Assembly: GCF_019966515.1 (NCBI RefSeq)
Contig: NZ_JAIMIB010000019.1
Coordinates: 1-64,000 of the forward strand
Source: Roseovarius aestuarii
Lineage (GTDB): Bacteria > Pseudomonadota > Alphaproteobacteria > Rhodobacterales > Rhodobacteraceae
DNA length: 64,000 bases
Direction of reading: 5' to 3'
Position 1 is the first letter of the stretch; each line of letters begins with the position of its first letter. Below, one piece after another: positions 15,565 through 23,432 of the stretch. The notes beneath the pieces are model-generated. The model saw only the letters and a program-made list of their open reading frames with translations, had not been told where the DNA came from and ran no database searches. The position numbers and the translations under genes were made by a program.

Positions 15565-16784
15565 GGCCGCCCCCAGGTCTGCTGGATCAGTCCGGCGATC
15601 TCGTCATTGACGGCGTTCAGGCTTTCGATCGCCCGGTCATAGGTGGTGCGGGTAAACGCGCTGCGCTCGACCTCGTAGAGCGTCTGCTTGGTTAGGCCCG
15701 CATCGGATATCGCGGTGGATTTAAGCATCGGCGCGTTCAGCACAGCGTCACCATACATGGTGCGCAGGAAGGCGACGATCCGGTTCTGCGGCGCATCCGC
15801 CGGTTCATAGCGGGTCAGGACATAGCGCATCCAGTCATGGCTCATGTCGGCACCGCTTTCGGCGATCACATCCATCAGGTCGGCGGTCATGCGCAGGAAT
15901 TGCGACATCGACATCACGTCAAGCATCTCGGGGTGGATCGTGACCAGCACGCCAGTGGCGGCGGAAAGTGCGGACATGGTGAGGAACCCGAGCTGTGGCG
16001 GACAGTCGATCACCACTACGTCATACTGCGATTCCACCTGTGTTAGAGCCTCTTTTACCCGGAAAAAGAACAACCCGGCATTGCCCTGCGCCAACGCGCG
16101 CGGGGTGTCATGTTCGAACTCCATCAGTTCGAGATTGCCGGGGATCAGGTCGAGATTGGGGATATAGGTCTTGCGGATGACCGAGGCGATCGGGGCAGGG
16201 TCGTCATAGCGGATCGCGTCATAGAGTGTGCCGCCATCTACAAGGTCGAATTCGGGCTGGACACCGTGCAGCGCGGTCAGCGACGCCTGCGGATCAAGGT
16301 CGATCGCCAGCACACGGTAACCGCTGAGGGCGAGGCGCTGCGCCAGATGGGCCGAGGTGGTGGTTTTGCCCGACCCACCCTTGAAATTCATCACGCCGAT
16401 GACCTGCAAATGATCAGTATATTTCGTGCGATCCTCCGGATCGACGCGCCGTCCGGGCAGGTAATCGCCGGGTTTGCGGGCGGTTTTTTCCAGCAATTCG
16501 CGCAGGGCCTGAATATCCTGCGCCGAATAATGGCGGCGGTTGCCCGGCGTCAGTTCGGGGGAGGGGCCTTTACCATCGAGATGCAGTTTGCGCAGATAGC
16601 TGTCATTGACCTTGAGCAGGGCGGCCGCCTCGCCCGAGGTGAAGGTGCGCATGGTCTTTTCGGCATCGGGGGGAAACAGGCTTTCGCGCTGCGTATGGAG
16701 CTGGCTTGCCAGCCACTCCGAATGCTGCCGGATCACGGCGTTCAGGTCGTCCTGTACGAAAACCTTGTTCATCTGCCCTCTCAC
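15561..16784 (-). CDS. repA: partition ATPase RepA (ParA family)
   Basis: 407 residues; the start is ATG at 16784 or 16772. An N-terminal winged helix (residues 45-105, FTSGEAAALLKVNDSYLRKL) binds the operator, and the ParA ATPase domain has NFKGGSGKTTTSAHLAQRLA (deviant Walker A) and IDLDPQASLTAL. The VVIDCPPQLGFLTMSALSAA segment is Walker B/switch. It segregates plasmid copies with RepB and represses its own operon. First gene of repABC. Confidence 0.95.
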   Translation of the reverse strand: MRGQMNKVFVQDDLNAVIRQHSEWLASQLHTQRESLFPPDAEKTMRTFTSGEAAALLKVNDSYLRKLHLDGKGPSPELTPGNRRHYSAQDIQALRELLEKTARKPGDYLPGRRVDPEDRTKYTDHLQVIGVMNFKGGSGKTTTSAHLAQRLALSGYRVLAIDLDPQASLTALHGVQPEFDLVDGGTLYDAIRYDDPAPIASVIRKTYIPNLDLIPGNLELMEFEHDTPRALAQGNAGLFFFRVKEALTQVESQYDVVVIDCPPQLGFLTMSALSAATGVLVTIHPEMLDVMSMSQFLRMTADLMDVIAESGADMSHDWMRYVLTRYEPADAPQNRIVAFLRTMYGDAVLNAPMLKSTAISDAGLTKQTLYEVERSAFTRTTYDRAIESLNAVNDEIAGLIQQTWGRP

Positions 16785-16811
16785 CTCCGCGTGACTTACA
16801 GAAAGCCGTGT

Positions 16812-16847
16812 TCACGGAATTTGGCGTTTATCGCCTCTTTTCCGTGA
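16812..16847. promoter_or_regulatory. nested inverted repeat upstream of repA
   Basis: Outer arms TCACGGAA/TTCCGTGA (8 bp, perfect) enclose an inner hairpin GGCG-TTTAT-CGCC. It lies 28-63 bp before the repA start. Rhodobacterales repABC operons often have a palindrome here; it could be the RepA operator or an additional RepB site. Confidence 0.55.
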
Positions 16848-16884
16848 CTATTGTAGCAAGTGTCAGATTCGCGCAAGGTTTTTC

Positions 16885-16904
16885 TATATCTGGTAGCAGA
16901 TATA
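16885..16904. promoter_or_regulatory. inverted repeat TATATCT-N6-AGATATA
   Basis: Perfect 7-bp arms with a 6-nt spacer, about 100 bp upstream of repA. Its AT-rich arms make it a likely operator or promoter element of repABC. Confidence 0.45.
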
Positions 16905-16954
16905 CCCGGGTTACACTAACCGCACGGATCAAACCCAGGCCCACGCCCGCCTGA

Positions 16955-17716
16955 TCAGGTCGTGGCGTTGTTCAGGGCCGACCGGAAGGTTTCTGCCGCC
17001 TCTTCCAGATAGGGGCTGCCTTTTGGCCCGACCAGCAACACGCCGTAGCCATCATGGGTCCAGGTATAGGTATCCAGCCCGCTCAGCACCTCTGCGGTCA
17101 TGTCGGGGCTGGTATCGCCGCCGGTTCGCACAATACAGAGCGCCACCGGTCCGCCATCGGTGGTCAGGAAGGTCAGTTGCGCCAGGGGCTTGCCCTTGAA
17201 CCCAAGCTGCTGGGCGCGTTTGAACGACAGGCCCGGCGCCTCGGGCAGGGAGGTCAGGTCGATGCCCAGGCTGGCCGAGAGACGCTCCAGATCGGCCTGC
17301 TGGGCCGCCGGGGTCTGGTTGACCAGCGCCAGCGTTTCGGTGACGTAAAGCGATTGGTAGCTTGCCACCACATCGCGCCAGCCGGGCTCATTGCTGGGCG
17401 AGAACTGCCAGGACAGGCCGATGGCCGCGATAACGCCTGCCGCGACCCCCGCCAGCCCGTAGGTCCACGGGGTGCGCGCGGGGGCCTGTCGCACTGCCGG
17501 ACTATCGTCGAGGGCCGGCATGACCGGGGCTGCGATCAGGGCCTTGTCCATCGCGCGGACAAAGGCGGCCTCGCCCGCCTTCAGCGCGTCGAGCCGTGCG
17601 GTCAGCGCCGGATCGGTTTCAAGCGCGCAGGCAATCGCCCGCGCCAGATCATCGGGCGCCTCGCCATCGAGATAGCAGCTCAACTCTTGATCTGAAAACC
17701 CGCCTTTGGCTGTCAT
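16955..17716 (-). CDS. anti-sigma factor, membrane-anchored
   Basis: 253 residues. The N-terminal part FSDQELSCYLDGEAPDDLAR resembles the anti-sigma domain of ECF systems but lacks a clear HxxxCxxC zinc motif. One TM segment lies at about 83-103 (WTYGLAGVAAGVIAAIGLSW), followed by a periplasmic domain of about 150 residues. It should hold the upstream-encoded sigma factor inactive until an envelope signal arrives. Its start overlaps the sigma gene by 4 nt. Confidence 0.85.
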   Translation of the reverse strand: MTAKGGFSDQELSCYLDGEAPDDLARAIACALETDPALTARLDALKAGEAAFVRAMDKALIAAPVMPALDDSPAVRQAPARTPWTYGLAGVAAGVIAAIGLSWQFSPSNEPGWRDVVASYQSLYVTETLALVNQTPAAQQADLERLSASLGIDLTSLPEAPGLSFKRAQQLGFKGKPLAQLTFLTTDGGPVALCIVRTGGDTSPDMTAEVLSGLDTYTWTHDGYGVLLVGPKGSPYLEEAAETFRSALNNATT

Positions 17717-18294
17717 TTACCAGTTCCCGTCGCTTGATCCATTCGCCGGGCCAGGCTGGCCCGTGCCGCCGAAATACGGCTCATTACCGTGCCCGTCGGA
17801 ATATCCAATATTTCTGCCGCCTCGGCATATTTGTACCCTTCGACGAATACAAGCAACGCCGCAACGCGCTGCGCCTCGGGCAGCCTGTTCAATTCACTTA
17901 ACACTTCGCGCGCGAAAATATTCGTCTCAGCCGGCGCAGATCCGTCACTTATTTCATTTTCTTCGATCGCGACAAAACCGGCCGAGCCGCGAATGGCGTC
18001 TTTTCGCACCTCGTTCAGCCACACCCGGCGCGCCATGACAAAAAGCCAGCGGTCCAGATGCGTGCCAGCTTGAAAATGCGCCGCCTTCTCGATGGCGCGA
18101 GCGCAGGTCGCCTGGGCCAGATCATCCGCCGCGTCGCGTCGCCCGGTCAGCGACAGGCAGAACCGCCAGAGCCGCGGAAAGCAATCTGGTAGCCCGTCGC
18201 GTACTGCGCTCTCGGAATTATTTTTGGAAAAATACCGAATAGAGTCGTTCCCCACAGTGTTACCCAAATATCGCGGCCTGACCGCACAGACCAC
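17713..18294 (-). CDS. ECF-type RNA polymerase sigma factor
   Basis: 193 residues; an internal GTG at 18255 is an alternative start. Region 2 includes FPRLWRFCLSLTGRRDAADD and LAQATCARAIE; region 4 includes LPEAQRVAALLVFVEGYKYA and EAAEILDIPTGTVMSRISAA, the helix-turn-helix for the -35 element. It directs polymerase to stress or envelope promoters. Paired with the anti-sigma gene, and divergent from the DUF4399 gene, which may be a target. Confidence 0.92.
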   Translation of the reverse strand: MVCAVRPRYLGNTVGNDSIRYFSKNNSESAVRDGLPDCFPRLWRFCLSLTGRRDAADDLAQATCARAIEKAAHFQAGTHLDRWLFVMARRVWLNEVRKDAIRGSAGFVAIEENEISDGSAPAETNIFAREVLSELNRLPEAQRVAALLVFVEGYKYAEAAEILDIPTGTVMSRISAARASLARRMDQATGTGK

Positions 18295-18308
18295 AATAGG
18301 AGACGAAA

Positions 18309-18749
18309 ATGAGAATCACCACTGCAGCACTTGCGATCATCACGGCAATTTCAGGACCTTTGATCGCGGGCGAGACCCCCTCGGCGCCGGGTGCAGAGGT
18401 CTATTTTGTCAATCTGGAGGATGGCGACACGGTCAAGGGTCCGGTCAAGGTGGTCTTCGGTCTGTCGGGCATGGGCGTGGCCCCTGCGGGCACCGAGGCC
18501 GACAATACGGGGCATCACCACCTGCTGATCAATCGCGCCCCCTTTGGCGACGGCCCGGATGACGCCGAGATGCTGGAATACGGGGTTTATGCCGATGACA
18601 ACCATGTTCACTTCGGCAAAGGCCAGACCGAAACCACCGTCGAGCTGGCCCCGGGCGAACATTCGCTGCAATTGTTGCTGGGTGATCTTAACCACGCCCC
18701 GCATGCGGACCCTGTCATGTCCGAGGTGATCACCATCACCGTCGAGTAA
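18309..18749 (+). CDS. DUF4399 periplasmic protein
   Basis: 146 residues with a signal peptide (cleavage near residue 20, LIAGETP) and a DUF4399 domain carrying conserved histidines GHHHLLINRAPFG, DDNHVHFGKGQTETTVELAP and HAPHADP. The histidine pattern suggests metal binding, though no function is proven for the family. AGGAGA precedes the ATG. Its divergent position beside an ECF sigma factor suggests control by it. Confidence 0.85.
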   Translation: MRITTAALAIITAISGPLIAGETPSAPGAEVYFVNLEDGDTVKGPVKVVFGLSGMGVAPAGTEADNTGHHHLLINRAPFGDGPDDAEMLEYGVYADDNHVHFGKGQTETTVELAPGEHSLQLLLGDLNHAPHADPVMSEVITITVE

Positions 18750-18775
18750 TTGTCAGCGTGCGGTAACGAGTATAA

Positions 18776-18802
18776 CCGGGGCCTGAACGCCCCGGTTTGT
18801 TT
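18776..18802 (+). terminator. intrinsic terminator after the DUF4399 gene
   Basis: CCGGGGC-CTGAAC-GCCCCGG, perfect 7-bp stem, followed by TTTGTTT. Confidence 0.85.
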
Positions 18803-19003
18803 ATGGCCCGGTCATACGGGACACATGCCTTTGGCATGACGATGCGCGGCGGCCTGCGGCCCTGAAACCGCGCTGGCGATAACCTCAACTGGCAGCGAAA
18901 GGCCGGACTGTCGGGCGACACGGATGCCTCGTTATCATTTACAAGATGCGATTCAGGGCATCGCAAACGTTGTCTAATGCACCACTTAGGCTACGGTTCC
19001 GCC

Positions 19004-20140
19004 ATGAGTTCGCACCCCTCCCAAGGCCGCAAGGTCCTGCTAGCCACGTCAATGGTATCAATGGTTCTGGGCTCGATACATGCGTTTTCGGTCTTTCTGG
19101 AACCTCTCGAAACCATGTTCGACACGTCGCGCGCGACGGTCAGCCTGATCTACTCGTTCGGCCTGGTCTTCCTGACTGCCGCGGTTTTGATTGGGCCTGC
19201 CATCTATGCCCGCCTGCAACCTACGACGATCTATATCTGGGTCGCACTTCTTGGGGCCATCGGGGCAGGCTTTGCGGGTCTCGGAGGCGGCCTGGAAACC
19301 GTCTTTATCGGGTACAGCCTGATCTTTGGCGTAGCCAACGGTCTGGGCTATGGCTTCGGACTTCAGTTCGCCGCCCGCGCCAACCCGGAACGAAAGGGCC
19401 TTGCCATGGGCGTGGTCACGGCGGCATACGCCTTTGGCGCTGTTGTGGCGCCGTATGGGTTTGAAGCAGCGCTGGCGTTTGGTGGTTTCGGTTCGGCCAT
19501 GACCGCCCTTGGTTCGGCGGTGTTTGTTGTCAGCATCGGGGCCGCCATTCTGGTCGCGCGAAGCGGCGCGCAATATTCCGACACAAAGGCCAGCGCGAGC
19601 ATCACCGCCTTGCCGCCGGGCCTGATTGTTACGATCTGGATCGCATATGGCAGCGGTGTTGCCGCCGGGCTGATGGCAATCGGTCATGCCGCCGGAATTG
19701 CAGCAGCGGCGGGGTTTTCCGGCTGGATCGCGGCTGCCGCAATCGCTGGCTTCAACCTTGTAGGCAGTCTTCTTTCCGGGTGGCTGGCAGACAGGATCCC
19801 GCATCAGAGCATCCTCACGATCCTGCCCCTGACGGGCGCCGCCGCGCTGCTTGCGCTTTCAGTTTTGCCGGGGCTGACGATCCCGCTGCTGGGGGTCGTA
19901 GGGTTCACCTATGGCGGGACAATCGCCACCTACCCGGCAGTGATTGCCATACTGTTCCCGGGCGAGAATGGCCCGCGCGCCTATGGGCGGGTCTTCACCG
20001 CCTGGGGCGCTGCGGGGCTGCTAGCACCGTGGCTTGCTGGCCAGATCTACGACTGGGGCGGAAGCTATACCCCGGCTCTTTGGATGGCAGCCGCGCTTGG
20101 CACTGTTTCGGCCCTAACCGTGCGAAAATTCATCAGGTAA
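19004..20140 (+). CDS. MFS transporter, oxalate/formate antiporter (OFA) type
   Basis: About 378 residues from the ATG at 19004 (alternative 18977), with around 12 hydrophobic segments. The first is VLLATSMVSMVLGSIHAFSV and the last is WMAAALGTVSALTVRKFI. The spacing and the GLGYGFGLQFAARANPERKG loop resemble OFA-type carriers of the major facilitator superfamily, which exchange small organic anions. No neighbouring enzyme shows the substrate. Confidence 0.82.
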   Translation: MSSHPSQGRKVLLATSMVSMVLGSIHAFSVFLEPLETMFDTSRATVSLIYSFGLVFLTAAVLIGPAIYARLQPTTIYIWVALLGAIGAGFAGLGGGLETVFIGYSLIFGVANGLGYGFGLQFAARANPERKGLAMGVVTAAYAFGAVVAPYGFEAALAFGGFGSAMTALGSAVFVVSIGAAILVARSGAQYSDTKASASITALPPGLIVTIWIAYGSGVAAGLMAIGHAAGIAAAAGFSGWIAAAAIAGFNLVGSLLSGWLADRIPHQSILTILPLTGAAALLALSVLPGLTIPLLGVVGFTYGGTIATYPAVIAILFPGENGPRAYGRVFTAWGAAGLLAPWLAGQIYDWGGSYTPALWMAAALGTVSALTVRKFIR

Positions 20141-20273
20141 AAGCGAAACCCGGACGGCGCGGACGACAAAGGGCCGGTTTGAAGTGTCATTCCGGCTCAC
20201 CGCTGACCGCAGTATCATAGAAGGGCAGGGGGGCGGACCGTGCGGGTTGCCGGCCCGACCGTTGAACACGGCC

Positions 20274-21620
20274 TCAGTCATCGCGGAAAGAGCGCTGGTA
20301 GGCATCGCGCAGCGGCCTGAGCAGATAGGAGGCCGCGAGGCGGTCGCCGGTGGACACCAGCACCTCGGCCGGCATGCCGGGCTTGAGCGAGATATCATCG
20401 ACCAGGGCAAGCTGATCCGGCGGCAATGCGATCTTGGCCTTGTAGAAAGCCTGGCCGCTGTCGGGATCAACCAGCACGTCGGCGGAGACGGAGACAACAT
20501 GGCCGGTAAGCTCGGGCGTGACGTTCTGGTTGAAGGCGGTCAGGCGGATGCGGGCCGACTGATCAACCGCGATACGTTCCACGTCGGTTGAATCGATGCG
20601 GGCGTTCAGGATCAGGTCTTCGTCAATCGGCACGACCTCCATCACCGGCGCGCCGGGCGCGATCACCGCGCCTTCGGTCTTGACAGCCAGGTTCAGCACC
20701 CGCCCGGCATAGGGCGAGGTGATCGTGTTGCGCACCAGCCGGTCCTGCAGAATGACGGCCTGTTCCTGCAACGACTGAAGTTCGGACTGGACCTGAGACA
20801 GCTCTTCCGCCACCGCGCCGCGTTCGGTCGCGACCGTCTGTTCATGCTGGGCCCGGGCTTCGAGGATCTGGGCGTCAAGGCTGATGGCCTGGGCCTCCGC
20901 CCCGGAAACGCTGCCTTCGAGCTGGGCCATATCGCGTTGCAAGGTCAGCACCCTGTCGGCCTGCACCAGTTGCTGCTCGAGCAGGCTGCTGAGGTTGACC
21001 CGCGCCTCTTCGATCAGGCCAAGTTCAAACAGGGCCGAGGTTTTCTGCTGGGCCAACCCGTCGATCTGCGCCCTGAGCGCGGCGACGCGCCGGTCGGTCA
21101 GATCCGCGCTGGCCTGCTGCGCCTCAAGGCTTGCAGCGAGCAGGCGGCGTTCGGTGTCGATGGCCGCCGCCAGGGCCGGTTCATCGGCGCGCGCGCGGGC
21201 GGCGGCGGGCAGGTCGAAATCCCGGGCGCCATCCAGTGCCGCCTCAAGGCGCGCCCGGCGCACCAGCAGCCCGACATGGCGATTGCGCACGATATCAAGC
21301 TCGGCCCGCGCGGCGGTGCGATCCAGATGGATCAGGGTCTGCCCGGCCGCTACCAGCTCACCTTCCTTGACCGCGATACGCGAGACGATGCCACCTTCGA
21401 GGTGCTGCACGGTCTTGCGGCTGCCCTCGACCTCGAACTTGGCGGGGGCGATGATCGCGCCGTCGATCCGGGCGGTCATGCTCCAGAACACCATGCCGCC
21501 GATCAGGCCGAGGGCGATGGTCAGCCCCACAAGAATTGTGCCGACGATATGTTCGGAGACCGGCTCGGGAGGTGTGGCTTTCGCGTGGTCGGGGGTTTTG
21601 TGCTTTGCGTCAGACATCAT
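20274..21620 (-). CDS. type I secretion membrane fusion protein (HlyD family)
   Basis: 448 residues. One N-terminal TM (about 27-48, VGTILVGLTIALGLIGGMVF), a beta-barrel/lipoyl pair of half motifs (ARIDGAIIAPAKFEVEGSRK and the later TITSPYAGRVLNLAVKTEGA) and a long coiled-coil hairpin (about 110-290). It spans the periplasm and links the inner-membrane ABC exporter to a TolC-like outer channel. The ATG overlaps the exporter stop. No TolC gene is in this window, so the outer channel is encoded elsewhere. Confidence 0.93.
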   Translation of the reverse strand: MMSDAKHKTPDHAKATPPEPVSEHIVGTILVGLTIALGLIGGMVFWSMTARIDGAIIAPAKFEVEGSRKTVQHLEGGIVSRIAVKEGELVAAGQTLIHLDRTAARAELDIVRNRHVGLLVRRARLEAALDGARDFDLPAAARARADEPALAAAIDTERRLLAASLEAQQASADLTDRRVAALRAQIDGLAQQKTSALFELGLIEEARVNLSSLLEQQLVQADRVLTLQRDMAQLEGSVSGAEAQAISLDAQILEARAQHEQTVATERGAVAEELSQVQSELQSLQEQAVILQDRLVRNTITSPYAGRVLNLAVKTEGAVIAPGAPVMEVVPIDEDLILNARIDSTDVERIAVDQSARIRLTAFNQNVTPELTGHVVSVSADVLVDPDSGQAFYKAKIALPPDQLALVDDISLKPGMPAEVLVSTGDRLAASYLLRPLRDAYQRSFRDD

Positions 21621-23341
21621 GATTTCCTGTTTTCCATCGGCACGACCGAGGCCATTGCGGGCCGGTTCGTGCTTGTTCCCATCACGTTTTCACGGGTTCC
21701 GAAATTCTTCATCTTGCCGTCCTGCACCACCAGGACCTTATCGGCGTTCTGGATGGCGTTGGGCCGGTGCGACACCAGCACCACGGTCTTGCCCCCGGCC
21801 TTGAGCGCGTTGATCGCAGTGCTCAGCGCCGCGTCGCCGACCGCATCGAGGCTGGCATTGGGCTCGTCCAGAATGATCAGCGCGGGGTTGCCATAGACTG
21901 CACGCGCAAGGCCGATGCGCTGACGTTCGCCACCAGAGAGCGTGGCCCCGCCAGCGCCAAGCTGCGTCGCGTAGCCATTGGGCAGCCGCAGGATCATTTC
22001 GTGCGCCCCGCTGAGCCGGGCCGCGTGCACCACGGCGCGGTCGTCGATCTCGGGCGACAGGCGGGCGATGTTTTCGCTGACAGTGCCGTCGAACAGTTCG
22101 ACATCCTGCGGCAGGTATCCAAGCGCCTTCTGAAACTGCGCGTCCTGCCATTGGTCGAGCGTCGCCCCATCAAGGCGGATCTCGCCGCTGGCCGGGGCCC
22201 ATGCGCCCGTCAGCGCCCGCGCCAGGGTGGATTTGCCCGACCCGCTGGGGCCGATGACGGCAAGCACCTCTCCGGGCGACAACGAGAACGAGATGCCGCG
22301 CAGCAGGGCGCTGCGGGTCTCGGGTGCCATCACGATCAGGCCGCGCACGTCCAGTTTGCCCCTGGGTTCGGGCAGTTCAATACGCTCGGGCGCCTCCGCT
22401 TCGGCGCGCAGCAAGGTGTCGAGACGGCCATAGGCGCCGCGCGCGGCGGTGAACTGACGCCAACCGGCGATCGCCTGTTCGGCAGGCGCCAGACCACGGG
22501 CCACGATCACCGAGGCGGCGATGATGGCACCGGGGCTGAGCGTGCCGTGAATGGCAAGATAGGCACCGGCGCCCAGTACGGCGGATTGCAGCGCCATGCG
22601 AAATGTGCGCGAAATCGCACCATAGGCCCCGGCGGCGTCCGCCGTGTGGCTTTGCAGTGCCTGCGCGCGGGTCTGAACCCGTGACCAGCGATCGTAAAGC
22701 CCCGGCAGCATGCGCATGGCCGCTACCACCTCCTGATTTCGCATCGCCCCGCCGACGATATGGTCGCTTTTGGCCTGAAGATTGTGGGCGTTGCCCATTT
22801 TGCGGCGGGTCGAGATATCATTCAGGATGCCAAGGAAAATAAGCGCTGCCGCGCCCGATACCGCGATCAAACCAAGGACGGGATGCAGGATAAAGGCCAG
22901 CAGAATGAAAACCGGAGTCCAGGGCGCGTCAAACAGCGTCGACGGGACCGTGCCGGACAGGAAATCACGCATCGTCGCCAGATCGCGGATCGGCGAGGCC
23001 GGTGCCTTGCCGCCCTGTCCGGGGCGTTGGGTCATTTCCATCTGGAAAGCCTGTTGCTGCAGGGTGTTCGACAGCCGGTTGCCCAGCCGGATCAGCAGGC
23101 GGGAGCGGACGATGTTCAGCAGCCCCATCGCCAGGAACATGCCGCCCAGAAGCACCGACAGGCCCACCAGCGTCGGAACGCTGCCGCTGCCCAGGGCGCG
23201 GTCATAGACCAGCATCATGTAGATCGGCCCACCAAGCACCAGAATGTTGATCAGGGCGCTGAACAGGCCGACGGCAACAAGACCGCTGACACAGCGGGTC
23301 AGGGCCGCGCGCATTGTCTGGATTTTCGATGTCTTGGTCAT
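21617..23341 (-). CDS. type I secretion ABC exporter (permease-ATPase)
   Basis: About 574 residues from the ATG at 23341 (MTKTSKIQTMRAALTRCVSG, GAGAAG upstream); the longer frame from 23506 runs into spacer. Six TM segments fill the first ~300 residues. The ATPase has Walker A GPSGSGKST, the LSGGERQRIGLARAV signature, and Walker B LIILDEPNASLD. It resembles PrtD/LapB-type exporters without an N-terminal peptidase domain, as expected for C-terminally targeted RTX cargo. Second gene after the RTX gene. Confidence 0.95.
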   Translation of the reverse strand: MTKTSKIQTMRAALTRCVSGLVAVGLFSALINILVLGGPIYMMLVYDRALGSGSVPTLVGLSVLLGGMFLAMGLLNIVRSRLLIRLGNRLSNTLQQQAFQMEMTQRPGQGGKAPASPIRDLATMRDFLSGTVPSTLFDAPWTPVFILLAFILHPVLGLIAVSGAAALIFLGILNDISTRRKMGNAHNLQAKSDHIVGGAMRNQEVVAAMRMLPGLYDRWSRVQTRAQALQSHTADAAGAYGAISRTFRMALQSAVLGAGAYLAIHGTLSPGAIIAASVIVARGLAPAEQAIAGWRQFTAARGAYGRLDTLLRAEAEAPERIELPEPRGKLDVRGLIVMAPETRSALLRGISFSLSPGEVLAVIGPSGSGKSTLARALTGAWAPASGEIRLDGATLDQWQDAQFQKALGYLPQDVELFDGTVSENIARLSPEIDDRAVVHAARLSGAHEMILRLPNGYATQLGAGGATLSGGERQRIGLARAVYGNPALIILDEPNASLDAVGDAALSTAINALKAGGKTVVLVSHRPNAIQNADKVLVVQDGKMKNFGTRENVMGTSTNRPAMASVVPMENRKS

Positions 23342-23400
23342 CTTCTCGGGCCTCGCTGAAACTGAATTGGCGCTGGAAAGGAAAAGGGGAGAGTAGGGGA

Positions 23401-23422
23401 GGGGGCGGCCGAAGCCGCCCCC
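23401..23422 (-). promoter_or_regulatory. strong UUCG hairpin between cargo gene and exporter
   Basis: On the minus strand GGGGGCGGC-TTCG-GCCGCCCCC forms a perfect 9-bp stem with an extra-stable tetraloop, followed by a C/T-rich run rather than pure T. It can act as partial terminator and 3' stabiliser so that cargo mRNA exceeds exporter mRNA. Confidence 0.7.
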
Positions 23423-23432
23423 GGAGAGGTCA

